A stretch of DNA of 8,499 bases, taken from contig CAMPKL010000122.1 in the NCBI GenBank assembly GCA_946887065.1, positions 1 through 8,499 on the forward strand. The letters are read 5' to 3'. The notes beneath the pieces were generated by a model that was given only the letters and a program-made list of their open reading frames with translations, was not told where the DNA came from and did no database searches. Below, piece by piece: positions 1-6,386 of the stretch. The position numbers were made by a program, and so were the translations under genes. Source of the stretch: an uncultured Bryobacterales bacterium (lineage in GTDB: Bacteria > Acidobacteriota > Terriglobia > Bryobacterales > UBA6623). How positions within the stretch are numbered: position 1 is the first letter of the stretch; every line of letters begins with the position of its first letter.

Positions 1-55
1 GCTCGATGATGTGATCGCCGGCGCGAACGGTGAGCGCCATCATGGTGAGCGTCGG
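1..55. repeat. Perfect 55-bp tract shared with 1724-1778 (3' ends of the two GMC genes)
   Basis: Bases 1-55 match 1724-1778 exactly, wobble positions included, although the two proteins are only about 76% identical overall. Both tracts encode the C-terminal GMC segment around the catalytic Asn. The match may continue past the left window edge. It fits recent gene conversion or exchange between the tandem copies. Confidence 0.85.
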
Positions 56-1657
56 ATTCTGACAAGCGACGGAAACGAAGGCGGCGCCATCGGTGCAGAA
101 GACGTTTCTTACGTCGTGCGCCTGATTCCATTCGTTGAGAACGGACTTGCGCGGGTCTTTGCCCATGCGGGCCGTGCCGACTTCGTGAGTCTTGCCGCCG
201 GGAAGGGTGGGTTCTTTGGGAAGCCTAATGTCTTCGGCGCCGGCGGCCCGATGCATCTCTTCCGCCATGGCGATCGAGTGATGCCAGAGCTGCATCTCGT
301 TATCGCTCCAGGTCGCGTTGATGTGCAGCGCGGGAATGCCCCAGGCGTCGCGCACGTACGGGTCGAGAGTCGCTTGGTTTTCCCAGCGCGGCAAACATTC
401 GCTGTAGCTGTCGAGCGTAAAGACGTAAGTGTCCAAGCTATGGACGGCCTTCTTGAACGAGGCGCCGAAACCGGGCCGGGCGGCGATTGCCGACACGTTG
501 TCGTAACGGATGGCGTGGCGAGCCTGGTAGCCGTAGCCGCGGATCATGCCGTTGGTGTGCGGGCGATCGAGGTTGAGCGTGCGGGGAATGTAAAGCCCGT
601 TGGGGCGGCTCGGCGCGCCCGCCCAGACGGCATGCTCCTTGATCGGCAATCGGCTGGACGTGTTGGCCGTGACGTGATCCATGAGGTAACGCCCCAGCGC
701 GCCGCTCGAATTGCAGTAGCCTTCGCCGGAGTTGAGCAGGATGCGGGTCGACTCAAGAGTCGAAGCGCAGAGCGTGACGGCCTTGGCGCGAATCTCGCGC
801 GGTTGGCGCGTGAGGCGATCAATGTAGGCCACGCCGCGGGCAAGACCGGTGTTGCGGTCGGTTTCAACATGCGAAACGACGGCATCGGTGATGATGGTGC
901 AGTTGCCGGTCTTGACGGCGTCGGCGATGGTCGTCCAAGGGCTTGCAAAGTAGGAGCCCGTGACGCAGCCGTGGTCGCACGGTCCGCAGTAGTGGCAGGC
1001 CTTGCGGCCGTTGAGATCTTGAGTCAAGACGGCGGCGCGGCCGATTAGCACCCGCTTGTCGGTAGCCTTCTCGACGCGTTGCTGGAAGAACTTCTCTCCG
1101 CAGTTCATGCCCATGGGCGGCTGCATGATGCTGTCGGGTATTTGCGGCAGACCGTCGGCGCTGCCGCTGAGGCCGACGTACCTCTCGACCTTCTCGTAGT
1201 AAGGGACGAGTTCTTCGTAGGTGATGGGCCAGTCTTCGCCGAATCCGTCACGGCTGGCAGGCGCTAGGTCCATGGGGCTGAGGCGATAGGACTGGCGGCC
1301 CCAAGTGAGGCTGCGTCCGCCGAGCATGCGGCCGCGCGTCCATTGATATTTCCGGCCCTCTGGATAGGTGTAGGGGTTCTCGATGTCATCGACGAACCAT
1401 TTGTAGTTGGACTCTTCGCAGGCGCCCTTCATGGACTGGATCGGGCGGTTGCGGGCAACCTCGGGCGAGAAGTTCCTGTATTTCAGGTCGTAAGGCTGCA
1501 GGTGCTCGGTGAAATCGGCCGGGGTGACGTTGGGGCCGGCTTCCAAGACGGCGACCTTGAGGCCCGCTTCGCTGAGATGCTTGGCCATCCAGCCGCCCGT
1601 CGCGCCAGAGCCGACGACGACGACATCGAAAACTTCACCGGGTTGAATGATCTGCAT
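1..1657 (-). CDS. GMC-family FAD-dependent oxidoreductase, downstream tandem copy (3' end cut by window edge)
   Basis: Probably oxidises a sugar, glycoside or other polyol alcohol to a carbonyl, passing electrons from FAD to a partner. The minus-strand frame is open for 552 codons from ATG at 1657-1655 to the window edge, with no stop or frameshift. By comparison with the neighbouring copy only about 10 residues are missing. Visible features: Rossmann dinucleotide site G16-x-G18-x-x-G21 directly after a short N-terminus; the motif WTRGRMLGGRSLTWG in the FAD-contacting region; a four-cysteine motif C221-x2-C224-x2-C227-x3-C231; and the GMC C-terminal domain with the expected catalytic His491 ([10 protein letters not shown]) and Asn534 ([11 protein letters not shown]). 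No signal peptide is visible, so it is cytoplasmic or exported with a partner. It lies 40 bp after the stop of the upstream paralogue on the same strand, so the two are probably co-transcribed. The overall shape resembles gluconate 2-dehydrogenase flavoprotein subunits. The substrate cannot be assigned. Confidence 0.9.
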   Translation of the reverse strand, partial: MQIIQPGEVFDVVVVGSGATGGWMAKHLSEAGLKVAVLEAGPNVTPADFTEHLQPYDLKYRNFSPEVARNRPIQSMKGACEESNYKWFVDDIENPYTYPEGRKYQWTRGRMLGGRSLTWGRQSYRLSPMDLAPASRDGFGEDWPITYEELVPYYEKVERYVGLSGSADGLPQIPDSIMQPPMGMNCGEKFFQQRVEKATDKRVLIGRAAVLTQDLNGRKACHYCGPCDHGCVTGSYFASPWTTIADAVKTGNCTIITDAVVSHVETDRNTGLARGVAYIDRLTRQPREIRAKAVTLCASTLESTRILLNSGEGYCNSSGALGRYLMDHVTANTSSRLPIKEHAVWAGAPSRPNGLYIPRTLNLDRPHTNGMIRGYGYQARHAIRYDNVSAIAARPGFGASFKKAVHSLDTYVFTLDSYSECLPRWENQATLDPYVRDAWGIPALHINATWSDNEMQLWHHSIAMAEEMHRAAGAEDIRLPKEPTLPGGKTHEVGTARMGKDPRKSVLNEWNQAHDVRNVFCTDGAAFVSVACQNPTLTMMALTVRAGDHIIE

Positions 1658-1671
1658 GGTTTACGGGGGTC

Positions 1672-1683
1672 AGATTAGCAGAG
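1672..1683 (-). promoter_or_regulatory. Repeated start-upstream element of the downstream GMC gene, with -10-like TAATCT
   Basis: The plus-strand 12-mer AGATTAGCAGAG occurs here and again at 3404-3415, each just upstream of a GMC start. Read on the minus strand it is CTCTGCTAATCT, containing TGC-TAATCT, which resembles an extended -10 promoter element. TAATCT ends 14 nt before the ATG. No convincing -35 hexamer is seen. It may be a promoter, an operator, or simply 5' flank carried along in the duplication. Confidence 0.4.
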
Positions 1684-1697
1684 TCGATGCGGCCATG

Positions 1698-3386
1698 TTA
1701 GGCGAGGTCACCGCGGCGAGCGCGCTCGATGATGTGATCGCCGGCGCGAACGGTGAGCGCCATCATGGTGAGCGTCGGGTTTTGACAGGCGACGGAGACG
1801 AAGGCGGCGCCGTCTGTGCAGTAGATGTTGTTCACGTCGTGCGCCTGGTTCCATTGGTTGAACACAGACTTGCGAGGGTCCTTACCCATGCGGGCCGTAC
1901 CGACCTCGTGCGTGGTGCCGCCGGGCCAGTAGGGCTTCTGGTAGGACTCGCGGATGTCGTCCGCGCCCGCGGCGTGCAGCATCTCTTTGGCTTGCTCGGT
2001 GGAGTGGCGGTAGAGGTCGAGTTCGTTATCGCTCCATGTTGCGCTGATGCGTAGGGCCGGAATGCCCCACGCGTCGCGGACTTCCGGATCGAGCGCGATG
2101 TGATTTTCCCAGCGCGGCAGACACTCGCCGAAGCTGCGCAGGCTCATGCGATACCAGTCGTCGTCCTGGTGAATCGAGTTCTTGAACTTGGCGCCGAAGC
2201 CGGGGCGCGAGGCGATGGCCGAGGCGCTGCCGTAGCTGGAGCCGTGGCTGCCCTGATAGCCGTAGCCGCGGATCATGCCGTTGGTGTGCGGACGGTCGAG
2301 ATTGATGAAGCGCGGGACGTAGAGGCCGTTGGGGCGGCGCGGCGCGCCAACCCACTTCGACTGTTCCTTGATGGGCAACTTGCCGGTGGCGCCGCCGCTG
2401 ACGTGGTCCAGGAGATCGCGTCCGAGGGCGCCGCTGGAGTTGCAGACGCCGTCGCCGGAGTTGAGCAGGATGCGGGTCGATTCCAGCGTTGAGGCGCAGA
2501 GCGCGATGGCTTTGGCGCGAAGCTCGCGGGGCTGACGCGAGACGCGGTCGAAGTAGGCGACGCCTCGGGCGAGTCCGGTGTTGCGATCAGTTTCGATGTG
2601 AGAGACGACGGCGTCTGTGACCAGTGTGCAGTTGCCGCTCTTGAGCGCATCGGCAACGGTCGTCCATGGGCTGGAGAAGTACGAAAAGGTAGCGCAGCCC
2701 TGGTGGCAGGGACCGCAATAGTGACAAGCCTTGCGGCCGTTGAGATCTTGGGTCAGCGCGGCAACGCGGCCGATGATGACCCGGCGGCCCAGTTTCTTCT
2801 GGACGCTGCTCTGCACATGCTTTTCGCCGCAGTTCATGCCCATCGGCGGCTGCATGATGCTGTCGGGCAGTTGCGCCAGGCCTTCAGCGCTGCCGCTGAT
2901 ACCGACGTAGCGCTCGACTTTTTCGTAGTAGGGGACGAGTTCGTCGTAGGTCACGGGCCAATCTTCGCCGAACCCGTCGTGGCTGGCGGGAGCGAGATCC
3001 ATCGAACTGAAACGATAAGATTGGCGGCCCCAAGTCAGTGTCCGGCCGCCGAGCACCCGGCCGCGGGTCCACTGAAAGGGCTTGTCGGCGGGCGTGGTGT
3101 AGGGATTTTCGATGTCGTCGACGAACCATTTGTAGTTCGACTCGACGCAGGCGTACTTCATCGACTGGATGGGGCGGTTGCGGGCAATCTCGGGAGAGGC
3201 GCCGCGGTATGGCAAATCATACGGCTGCTGGTGTTCGGTGAATTCCGCCGGAGTGACCTTGGGTCCGGCCTCAAGCAGGGCGACCTTCAGCCCCGCTTCA
3301 CTGAGATGCTTCGCCATCCAACCGCCAGTGGCCCCGGAGCCCACGACAACGACATCGAAAATCTCGCCGGATTGAATGATTTGCAT
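1698..3386 (-). CDS. GMC-family FAD-dependent oxidoreductase, upstream tandem copy (complete)
   Basis: Complete 562-residue paralogue of the downstream gene, about 76% identical by hand alignment. It should catalyse FAD-dependent alcohol oxidation, probably on a carbohydrate-like substrate. Seen: G16-x-G18-x-x-G21 FAD motif; [15 protein letters not shown]; four cysteines at 221, 224, 227 and 231 in a CHYCGPC-type motif, which in related dehydrogenases could hold an iron-sulphur centre (inference); catalytic-type His493 and Asn536 in the C-terminal GMC domain. The start at 3386 (MQIIQSGE) is chosen because the downstream paralogue begins with the same residues. The frame stays open another 50 codons upstream, but that stretch is antisense to thiE and has no counterpart in the other copy. 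There is no Tat or Sec signal, and no gluconate-dehydrogenase small subunit gene lies in view. Ribosome-binding sequence is weak. A -10-like TAATCT lies 17 nt before the start. Divergent from thiE. Confidence 0.93.
   Translation of the reverse strand: MQIIQSGEIFDVVVVGSGATGGWMAKHLSEAGLKVALLEAGPKVTPAEFTEHQQPYDLPYRGASPEIARNRPIQSMKYACVESNYKWFVDDIENPYTTPADKPFQWTRGRVLGGRTLTWGRQSYRFSSMDLAPASHDGFGEDWPVTYDELVPYYEKVERYVGISGSAEGLAQLPDSIMQPPMGMNCGEKHVQSSVQKKLGRRVIIGRVAALTQDLNGRKACHYCGPCHQGCATFSYFSSPWTTVADALKSGNCTLVTDAVVSHIETDRNTGLARGVAYFDRVSRQPRELRAKAIALCASTLESTRILLNSGDGVCNSSGALGRDLLDHVSGGATGKLPIKEQSKWVGAPRRPNGLYVPRFINLDRPHTNGMIRGYGYQGSHGSSYGSASAIASRPGFGAKFKNSIHQDDDWYRMSLRSFGECLPRWENHIALDPEVRDAWGIPALRISATWSDNELDLYRHSTEQAKEMLHAAGADDIRESYQKPYWPGGTTHEVGTARMGKDPRKSVFNQWNQAHDVNNIYCTDGAAFVSVACQNPTLTMMALTVRAGDHIIERARRGDLA
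1724..1778. repeat. Partner of the perfect 55-bp tract at 1-55
   Basis: Second member of the identical pair, inside the complete GMC gene close to its stop codon. The first mismatch on the inner side is at 1779 (g here, a at 56). On the outer side the comparison ends because the window starts. Confidence 0.85.
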
Positions 3387-3403
3387 TTGGTGACCCGCGA
3401 GTA

Positions 3404-3415
3404 AGATTAGCAGAG
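3404..3415 (-). promoter_or_regulatory. Repeated start-upstream element of the upstream GMC gene, with -10-like TAATCT
   Basis: Same 12-mer as at 1672-1683. On the minus strand TGC-TAATCT lies with 17 nt between the hexamer and the ATG at 3386. A -35 hexamer at 16-18 nt spacing is not recognisable. Because this gene is first in its minus-strand unit, this copy is the better candidate for a working promoter. Confidence 0.42.
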
Positions 3416-3433
3416 CACGGCGCCCGGGATTGC

Positions 3434-3450
3434 GGCGGAAATGCTCCGCC
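3434..3450. promoter_or_regulatory. Small perfect inverted repeat between divergent GMC gene and thiE
   Basis: GGCGGA and TCCGCC form a 6-bp stem around a 5-nt loop, in the 80-bp gap between the two divergent starts. It lies just upstream of the -10-like element of thiE and of the GMC promoter candidate, a suitable place for an operator that affects both directions. A 6-bp GC-rich palindrome can also arise by chance. Confidence 0.3.
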
Positions 3451-3454
3451 ACGA

Positions 3455-3460
3455 TATCCT
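3455..3460 (+). promoter_or_regulatory. -10-like hexamer TATCCT immediately upstream of thiE
   Basis: TATCCT ends exactly 6 nt before the ATG at 3467. Transcription starting about 7 nt after a -10 element would begin at or next to the start codon, giving a leaderless mRNA. There is no purine-rich Shine-Dalgarno sequence in this gap, which agrees with that idea. No -35 box is recognised. Confidence 0.3.
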
Positions 3461-3466
3461 TTCTGA

Positions 3467-4084
3467 ATGCTGAAGCCGCCTCGGTTCTATCCGATCTTGG
3501 ATCCGCTATGGATCGTCCAATGCGGTCTCGACTCAATGGACGTGGCGCGAGCGCTGCTCGCCGCCGGCGTCGGCTGGTTGCAGTTGCGTCACAAGGGAGC
3601 GTACACGCGGGCGGATTACGAATTGGCGGCCGAGTTGGGACGTTTGGTTCAAGAGTCGGGAGCGAAGTACATCATCAACGACCGCGTCGATATTGCCTTG
3701 ATGGTCGGCGCGGACGGCGTGCACGTCGGCCAAGACGACCTGCCGCCCGAGGAAGTACGCAAGATCGCGGGAGGGCGATTGTTCATCGGCTATTCGACGC
3801 ATAACGAGGCGCAGTTGCGGGCAGGCGACAGACAGCCGGTCGATTACTTGGCTCTGGGTCCGATATTTGGGACGACCTCGAAACAGAACCCCGACCCTAC
3901 GGTGGGGCTCGCGGAGTTAGCGCGGCTGCGGCCGCTGTCTTCGAAGCCGCTGGTCGCTATCGGCGGCATCGCACGACTGAACGCGAGGGAGGCGTTTGAC
4001 GCCGGGGCGGATTCGGTCGCGATCATTTCGGATTTTCTCGCGGACGATTATCCACAGTCGATCACGGAGTGGACGGAACTGTAG
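3467..4084 (+). CDS. thiE: Thiamine phosphate synthase
   Basis: Joins hydroxymethylpyrimidine diphosphate and carboxy-thiazole (or thiazole) phosphate to make thiamine phosphate in the cytoplasm. The 205 residues are the normal ThiE length and cover the whole TIM barrel. Family motifs appear in order: QLRHK (39-43) for the pyrimidine diphosphate; N71-D72; HVGQDD (86-91), whose Asp helps bind magnesium; STHN (110-113); GPIFGTTSK (131-139) for the diphosphate; IGGI (165-168); and ADSVAIIS (181-188). The ATG at 3467 gives the usual short N-terminus. There is no clear ribosome-binding site, but a -10-like hexamer lies 6 nt upstream. It stands alone, without other thi genes in view and without a recognisable TPP riboswitch. 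The symporter gene follows 53 bp downstream on the same strand. TenI, a ThiE-like thiazole tautomerase, is the main alternative; the full set of synthase motifs favours ThiE. Confidence 0.93.
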   Translation: MLKPPRFYPILDPLWIVQCGLDSMDVARALLAAGVGWLQLRHKGAYTRADYELAAELGRLVQESGAKYIINDRVDIALMVGADGVHVGQDDLPPEEVRKIAGGRLFIGYSTHNEAQLRAGDRQPVDYLALGPIFGTTSKQNPDPTVGLAELARLRPLSSKPLVAIGGIARLNAREAFDAGADSVAIISDFLADDYPQSITEWTEL

Positions 4085-4125
4085 CAGTAGCGCTGCGATG
4101 GGCTATGGTACATTTTCGTTTTGTT

Positions 4126-4129
4126 GAGG
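4126..4129 (+). promoter_or_regulatory. Ribosome-binding site supporting the GTG start of the symporter
   Basis: GAGG with 8 nt to the GTG at 4138 fixes that start; the family helix-1 signature begins about ten residues later. The other genes here lack so clear a site. Confidence 0.6.
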
Positions 4130-4137
4130 TTTAGCCA

Positions 4138-5472
4138 GTGACAGCACCACGCGCGCAGTGGGGTTCGAAGGTCGGTTTCATCTTGGCTGCCGCTGGTTCG
4201 GCGGTCGGGCTGGGAAATCTCTGGAAGTTCCCCTACGTTGCCGGCGAGAATGGCGGCGGCGCCTTCATCTTGGCGTACCTCATGTGCGTGATTTTCGTCG
4301 GCGTGCCATTGATGGCCGGCGAGATCATCATCGGACGAGCGACCCAGAAGTCGCCCGTCGGCGCGATTCAGGCGCTGACGCACAAGGGCAGCTTCTGGAC
4401 GAGCTTCGGTTGGCTTTCAGTGGCGGCCGCGTCTTCGTTGCTGAGCTACTACAGCGTGATCGCGGGCTGGGCGATGTACTATGCCTACCTTTCGATGACC
4501 GGTGCGCTGACAATGGCCGGCACTGTTTACGCTGACGTATTCAGCCAGACAGTGGCCTCGGCAGGCGTGAATGTGTCTTGGCATCTCGCCTTCATGGGCC
4601 TGACGATCGCGGTCGTGCTGGGCGGCGTATCGAGCGGTCTGGACCGATGGTCGCGGATCTTGATGCCGGCGTTGTTGGTGATGCTGGCGGGGCTGGTCGT
4701 ACGCTCGTACTTTCTGGAGGGCTTCGATAGAGGTTTGGAATTCTCGGCGGGTATCCGCCCGGAAGAATTTCACGCGTCGTCGCTGTTGGCAGCGTTGGGA
4801 CAGTCGTTTTTTAGTTTGTCAGTCGGCATGGGTACGATGCTGACGTACGGCAGCTATCTCAAGCGCGACGACGACATCATGGGTTCCACGCTGCAGATTT
4901 GCGCGCTGGATACGATCGTTTCCCTGCTGGCTTGTTTGGTGATCTTTCCGATCATCTTCACCTACCCGGAATTGTCGCCGGGGCAAGGACCGGGATTGCT
5001 GTTCGCAAGTATCCCGACAGGCATGTCGCAGATGCCGTTTGCCGCCTTGTTGATGACGGTGTTCTTCATCCTGCTGGTCTTCGCTGCCTTGACGAGCTCG
5101 ATCTCGCTGCTGGAAGTGCCGGTGTCGTTCTTAATCGACAGGTTCGGCTGGGAGCGCAGGAAAGCGGCGGCGGTCGCCGGTACGGCGATATTTCTGTACG
5201 GCGTGCCGTCTGCGCTGGGCGGGGTGGAAGGCGGCGTCTTCTTCGGCTTCCTCGACCAACTGGACTACATCGTCTCGAACTTCATGTTCCCGGTGGCGGG
5301 CATCGGGCTGTCGCTGTTCGTCGGGTGGCGGATGCCGGACGAGATTCGCCACGATCACTTTCTGTCAGGAAGCAAGTTCAAAATTTTCTATAACATTTGG
5401 CTGACGCTGCTTCGTTTTGTGGTGCCGGTCGGCATTTCCGTCGTGTTCCTCAATGCGATCGGCGTAGTGTAA
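4138..5472 (+). CDS. Sodium-dependent transporter of the neurotransmitter:sodium symporter (SNF/NSS) family
   Basis: Inner-membrane symporter expected to import an amino acid or similar amine with sodium. The 444 residues begin with the family signature: G-SAVGLGNLWKFP and ENGGGAF in helix 1 (about 10-34), then PLMAGEIIIGR at the end of helix 2. Asn27 matches the sodium-binding Asn27 of LeuT. Helix 6 carries GQSFFSLSVGMG (about 221-232). Helix 8 carries AALTSS, with Ala316, Thr319 and Ser320 matching the LeuT Na2-site residues. I count about 11 hydrophobic helices, the last near 416-442, so the twelfth LeuT helix is absent, as in MhsT-type members. The start is GTG at 4138, preceded by GAGG at 4126-4129 with 8-nt spacing, the clearest Shine-Dalgarno in the window. 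Gaps are 53 bp from thiE and 36 bp to the next gene. The substrate cannot be told from sequence alone. Confidence 0.93.
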   Translation: MTAPRAQWGSKVGFILAAAGSAVGLGNLWKFPYVAGENGGGAFILAYLMCVIFVGVPLMAGEIIIGRATQKSPVGAIQALTHKGSFWTSFGWLSVAAASSLLSYYSVIAGWAMYYAYLSMTGALTMAGTVYADVFSQTVASAGVNVSWHLAFMGLTIAVVLGGVSSGLDRWSRILMPALLVMLAGLVVRSYFLEGFDRGLEFSAGIRPEEFHASSLLAALGQSFFSLSVGMGTMLTYGSYLKRDDDIMGSTLQICALDTIVSLLACLVIFPIIFTYPELSPGQGPGLLFASIPTGMSQMPFAALLMTVFFILLVFAALTSSISLLEVPVSFLIDRFGWERRKAAAVAGTAIFLYGVPSALGGVEGGVFFGFLDQLDYIVSNFMFPVAGIGLSLFVGWRMPDEIRHDHFLSGSKFKIFYNIWLTLLRFVVPVGISVVFLNAIGVV

Positions 5473-5496
5473 ACGCCGGTTAGGCAGCCCTTCCGC

Positions 5497-5502
5497 TAAA
5501 CT
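5497..5502 (+). promoter_or_regulatory. -10-like hexamer TAAACT immediately upstream of the Tat sugar isomerase gene
   Basis: TAAACT ends 6 nt before the ATG at 5509, the same geometry as the TATCCT before thiE. No Shine-Dalgarno is seen between it and the start. A leaderless transcript starting at or near the ATG is possible. A matching -35 box is not recognisable. Confidence 0.3.
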
Positions 5503-5508
5503 GTCGCC

Positions 5509-6381
5509 ATGGTGACCCGGCGCAGTTTCTTGTCGTGTGCCGCCGCGCTGGCAGCAGGGCCAGGATTGGTCCTCGGGCAATCGCCGCGCGGCATTTCCAA
5601 AGCGGTTCTGATTTCCATGTTGCCGAAGGAACTGTCGTACGCCGACCGTTTCCGGCTCGCGGTGGATGTCGGCTTCCCGTCGATGGAGGCGCAAACCGTC
5701 GACTCGATGGAAGAGGCGCAGAAGATCAAGGATGCGGCAGACCTAGCAGGTCTGCGGATTCACTCGGTGATGAACATGGCCCATTGGGCCTACCCGTTGT
5801 CGAGCCCGAAGGCCGCGGACGTGACGGCCAGCGTGGAAGGAGTCTCCGCGTCGCTGAACCAGGCGAAGCTGTGGGGCGCGGATACGGTGCTGTTGGTTCC
5901 GGCGGTCGTGCGCCCCGACACGACGTATGAGCAGGCGTGGGAGCGCTCGCAGCAAGCGATTCGCGAGCATGTGTTGCCGATCGCCGAGAGATTGAATGTG
6001 ACGATCGCCATCGAAGAGGTATGGAATAAGTTCTTGCTGACGCCGCGCGACTTCGTTCAGTACATCGACGAGTTTCAGCACCCGTTGATACGCGCCTATT
6101 TCGATGTCGGCAATGTCGTTCACTATGGCTTGCCTGAGCAGTGGATACGGGCGATTGGGGACAGGCTGGTTAAGGTTCACCTGAAGGACTATTCGCGTGC
6201 AGAAGGCTTCACTAACCTGGGCGATGCGGGCCAGGGCGGAGTCGACTGGCCAGCGGTAAGCGCGGCGCTGCGCGAGGTCGGCTACGCGGGCACGGCGACC
6301 GTAGAGCTTGAGGCGGGAGACCGCGCTTATCTCGCGGACGTTTCCCAACGCGTGGATCGACTACTCGGCTTGTCGGTATAG
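5509..6381 (+). CDS. Tat-exported sugar phosphate isomerase/epimerase-like TIM-barrel protein (xylose isomerase-like fold)
   Basis: Likely a metal-dependent isomerase, epimerase or keto-sugar-processing enzyme of the AP endonuclease 2/xylose isomerase-like superfamily, acting outside the cytoplasm. The N-terminus has a twin-arginine signal: TRRSFLS (3-9), then a hydrophobic stretch to about residue 23, with cleavage probably near VLGQS. The barrel follows from about residue 30. Candidate metal ligands sit where the family has them: Glu169 (IAIEEVWNKF), Asp199 (YFDVGN), His224 (KVHLKDY) and Glu266 or 268 (VELEAG). The 290 residues are a normal length for family members with a signal. ATG 5509 is chosen because it gives a complete Tat n-region; GTG 5512 would still keep the motif. 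It lies 36 bp after the symporter and ends 5 bp before dnaG, so co-transcription with primase is likely. The reaction is unknown; a hydroxypyruvate isomerase-like label would be a guess. Confidence 0.87.
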   Translation: MVTRRSFLSCAAALAAGPGLVLGQSPRGISKAVLISMLPKELSYADRFRLAVDVGFPSMEAQTVDSMEEAQKIKDAADLAGLRIHSVMNMAHWAYPLSSPKAADVTASVEGVSASLNQAKLWGADTVLLVPAVVRPDTTYEQAWERSQQAIREHVLPIAERLNVTIAIEEVWNKFLLTPRDFVQYIDEFQHPLIRAYFDVGNVVHYGLPEQWIRAIGDRLVKVHLKDYSRAEGFTNLGDAGQGGVDWPAVSAALREVGYAGTATVELEAGDRAYLADVSQRVDRLLGLSV

Positions 6382-6386
6382 GGCGG

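Noticed and set aside
11..1048. Long plus-strand open frames opposite the GMC genes (also 2598-3404)
   Set aside because: They mirror the conserved codon pattern of the GMC genes in GC-rich DNA, lack recognisable domains, and appear in both paralogues only because the sense genes are alike.
3387..3466. TPP riboswitch before thiE
   Set aside because: The 80-bp gap lacks the conserved thi-box segments and is short for the element plus an expression platform.
3387..3536. Upstream 50-codon extension of the complete GMC gene
   Set aside because: It is antisense to thiE, has no counterpart in the paralogue, and would move the FAD motif away from the usual N-terminal position.
5509..5580. Lipoprotein signal in the isomerase-like protein (Cys10)
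   Set aside because: The cysteine follows the twin arginines too closely, with no hydrophobic stretch before it; an ordinary Tat signal explains the region better.
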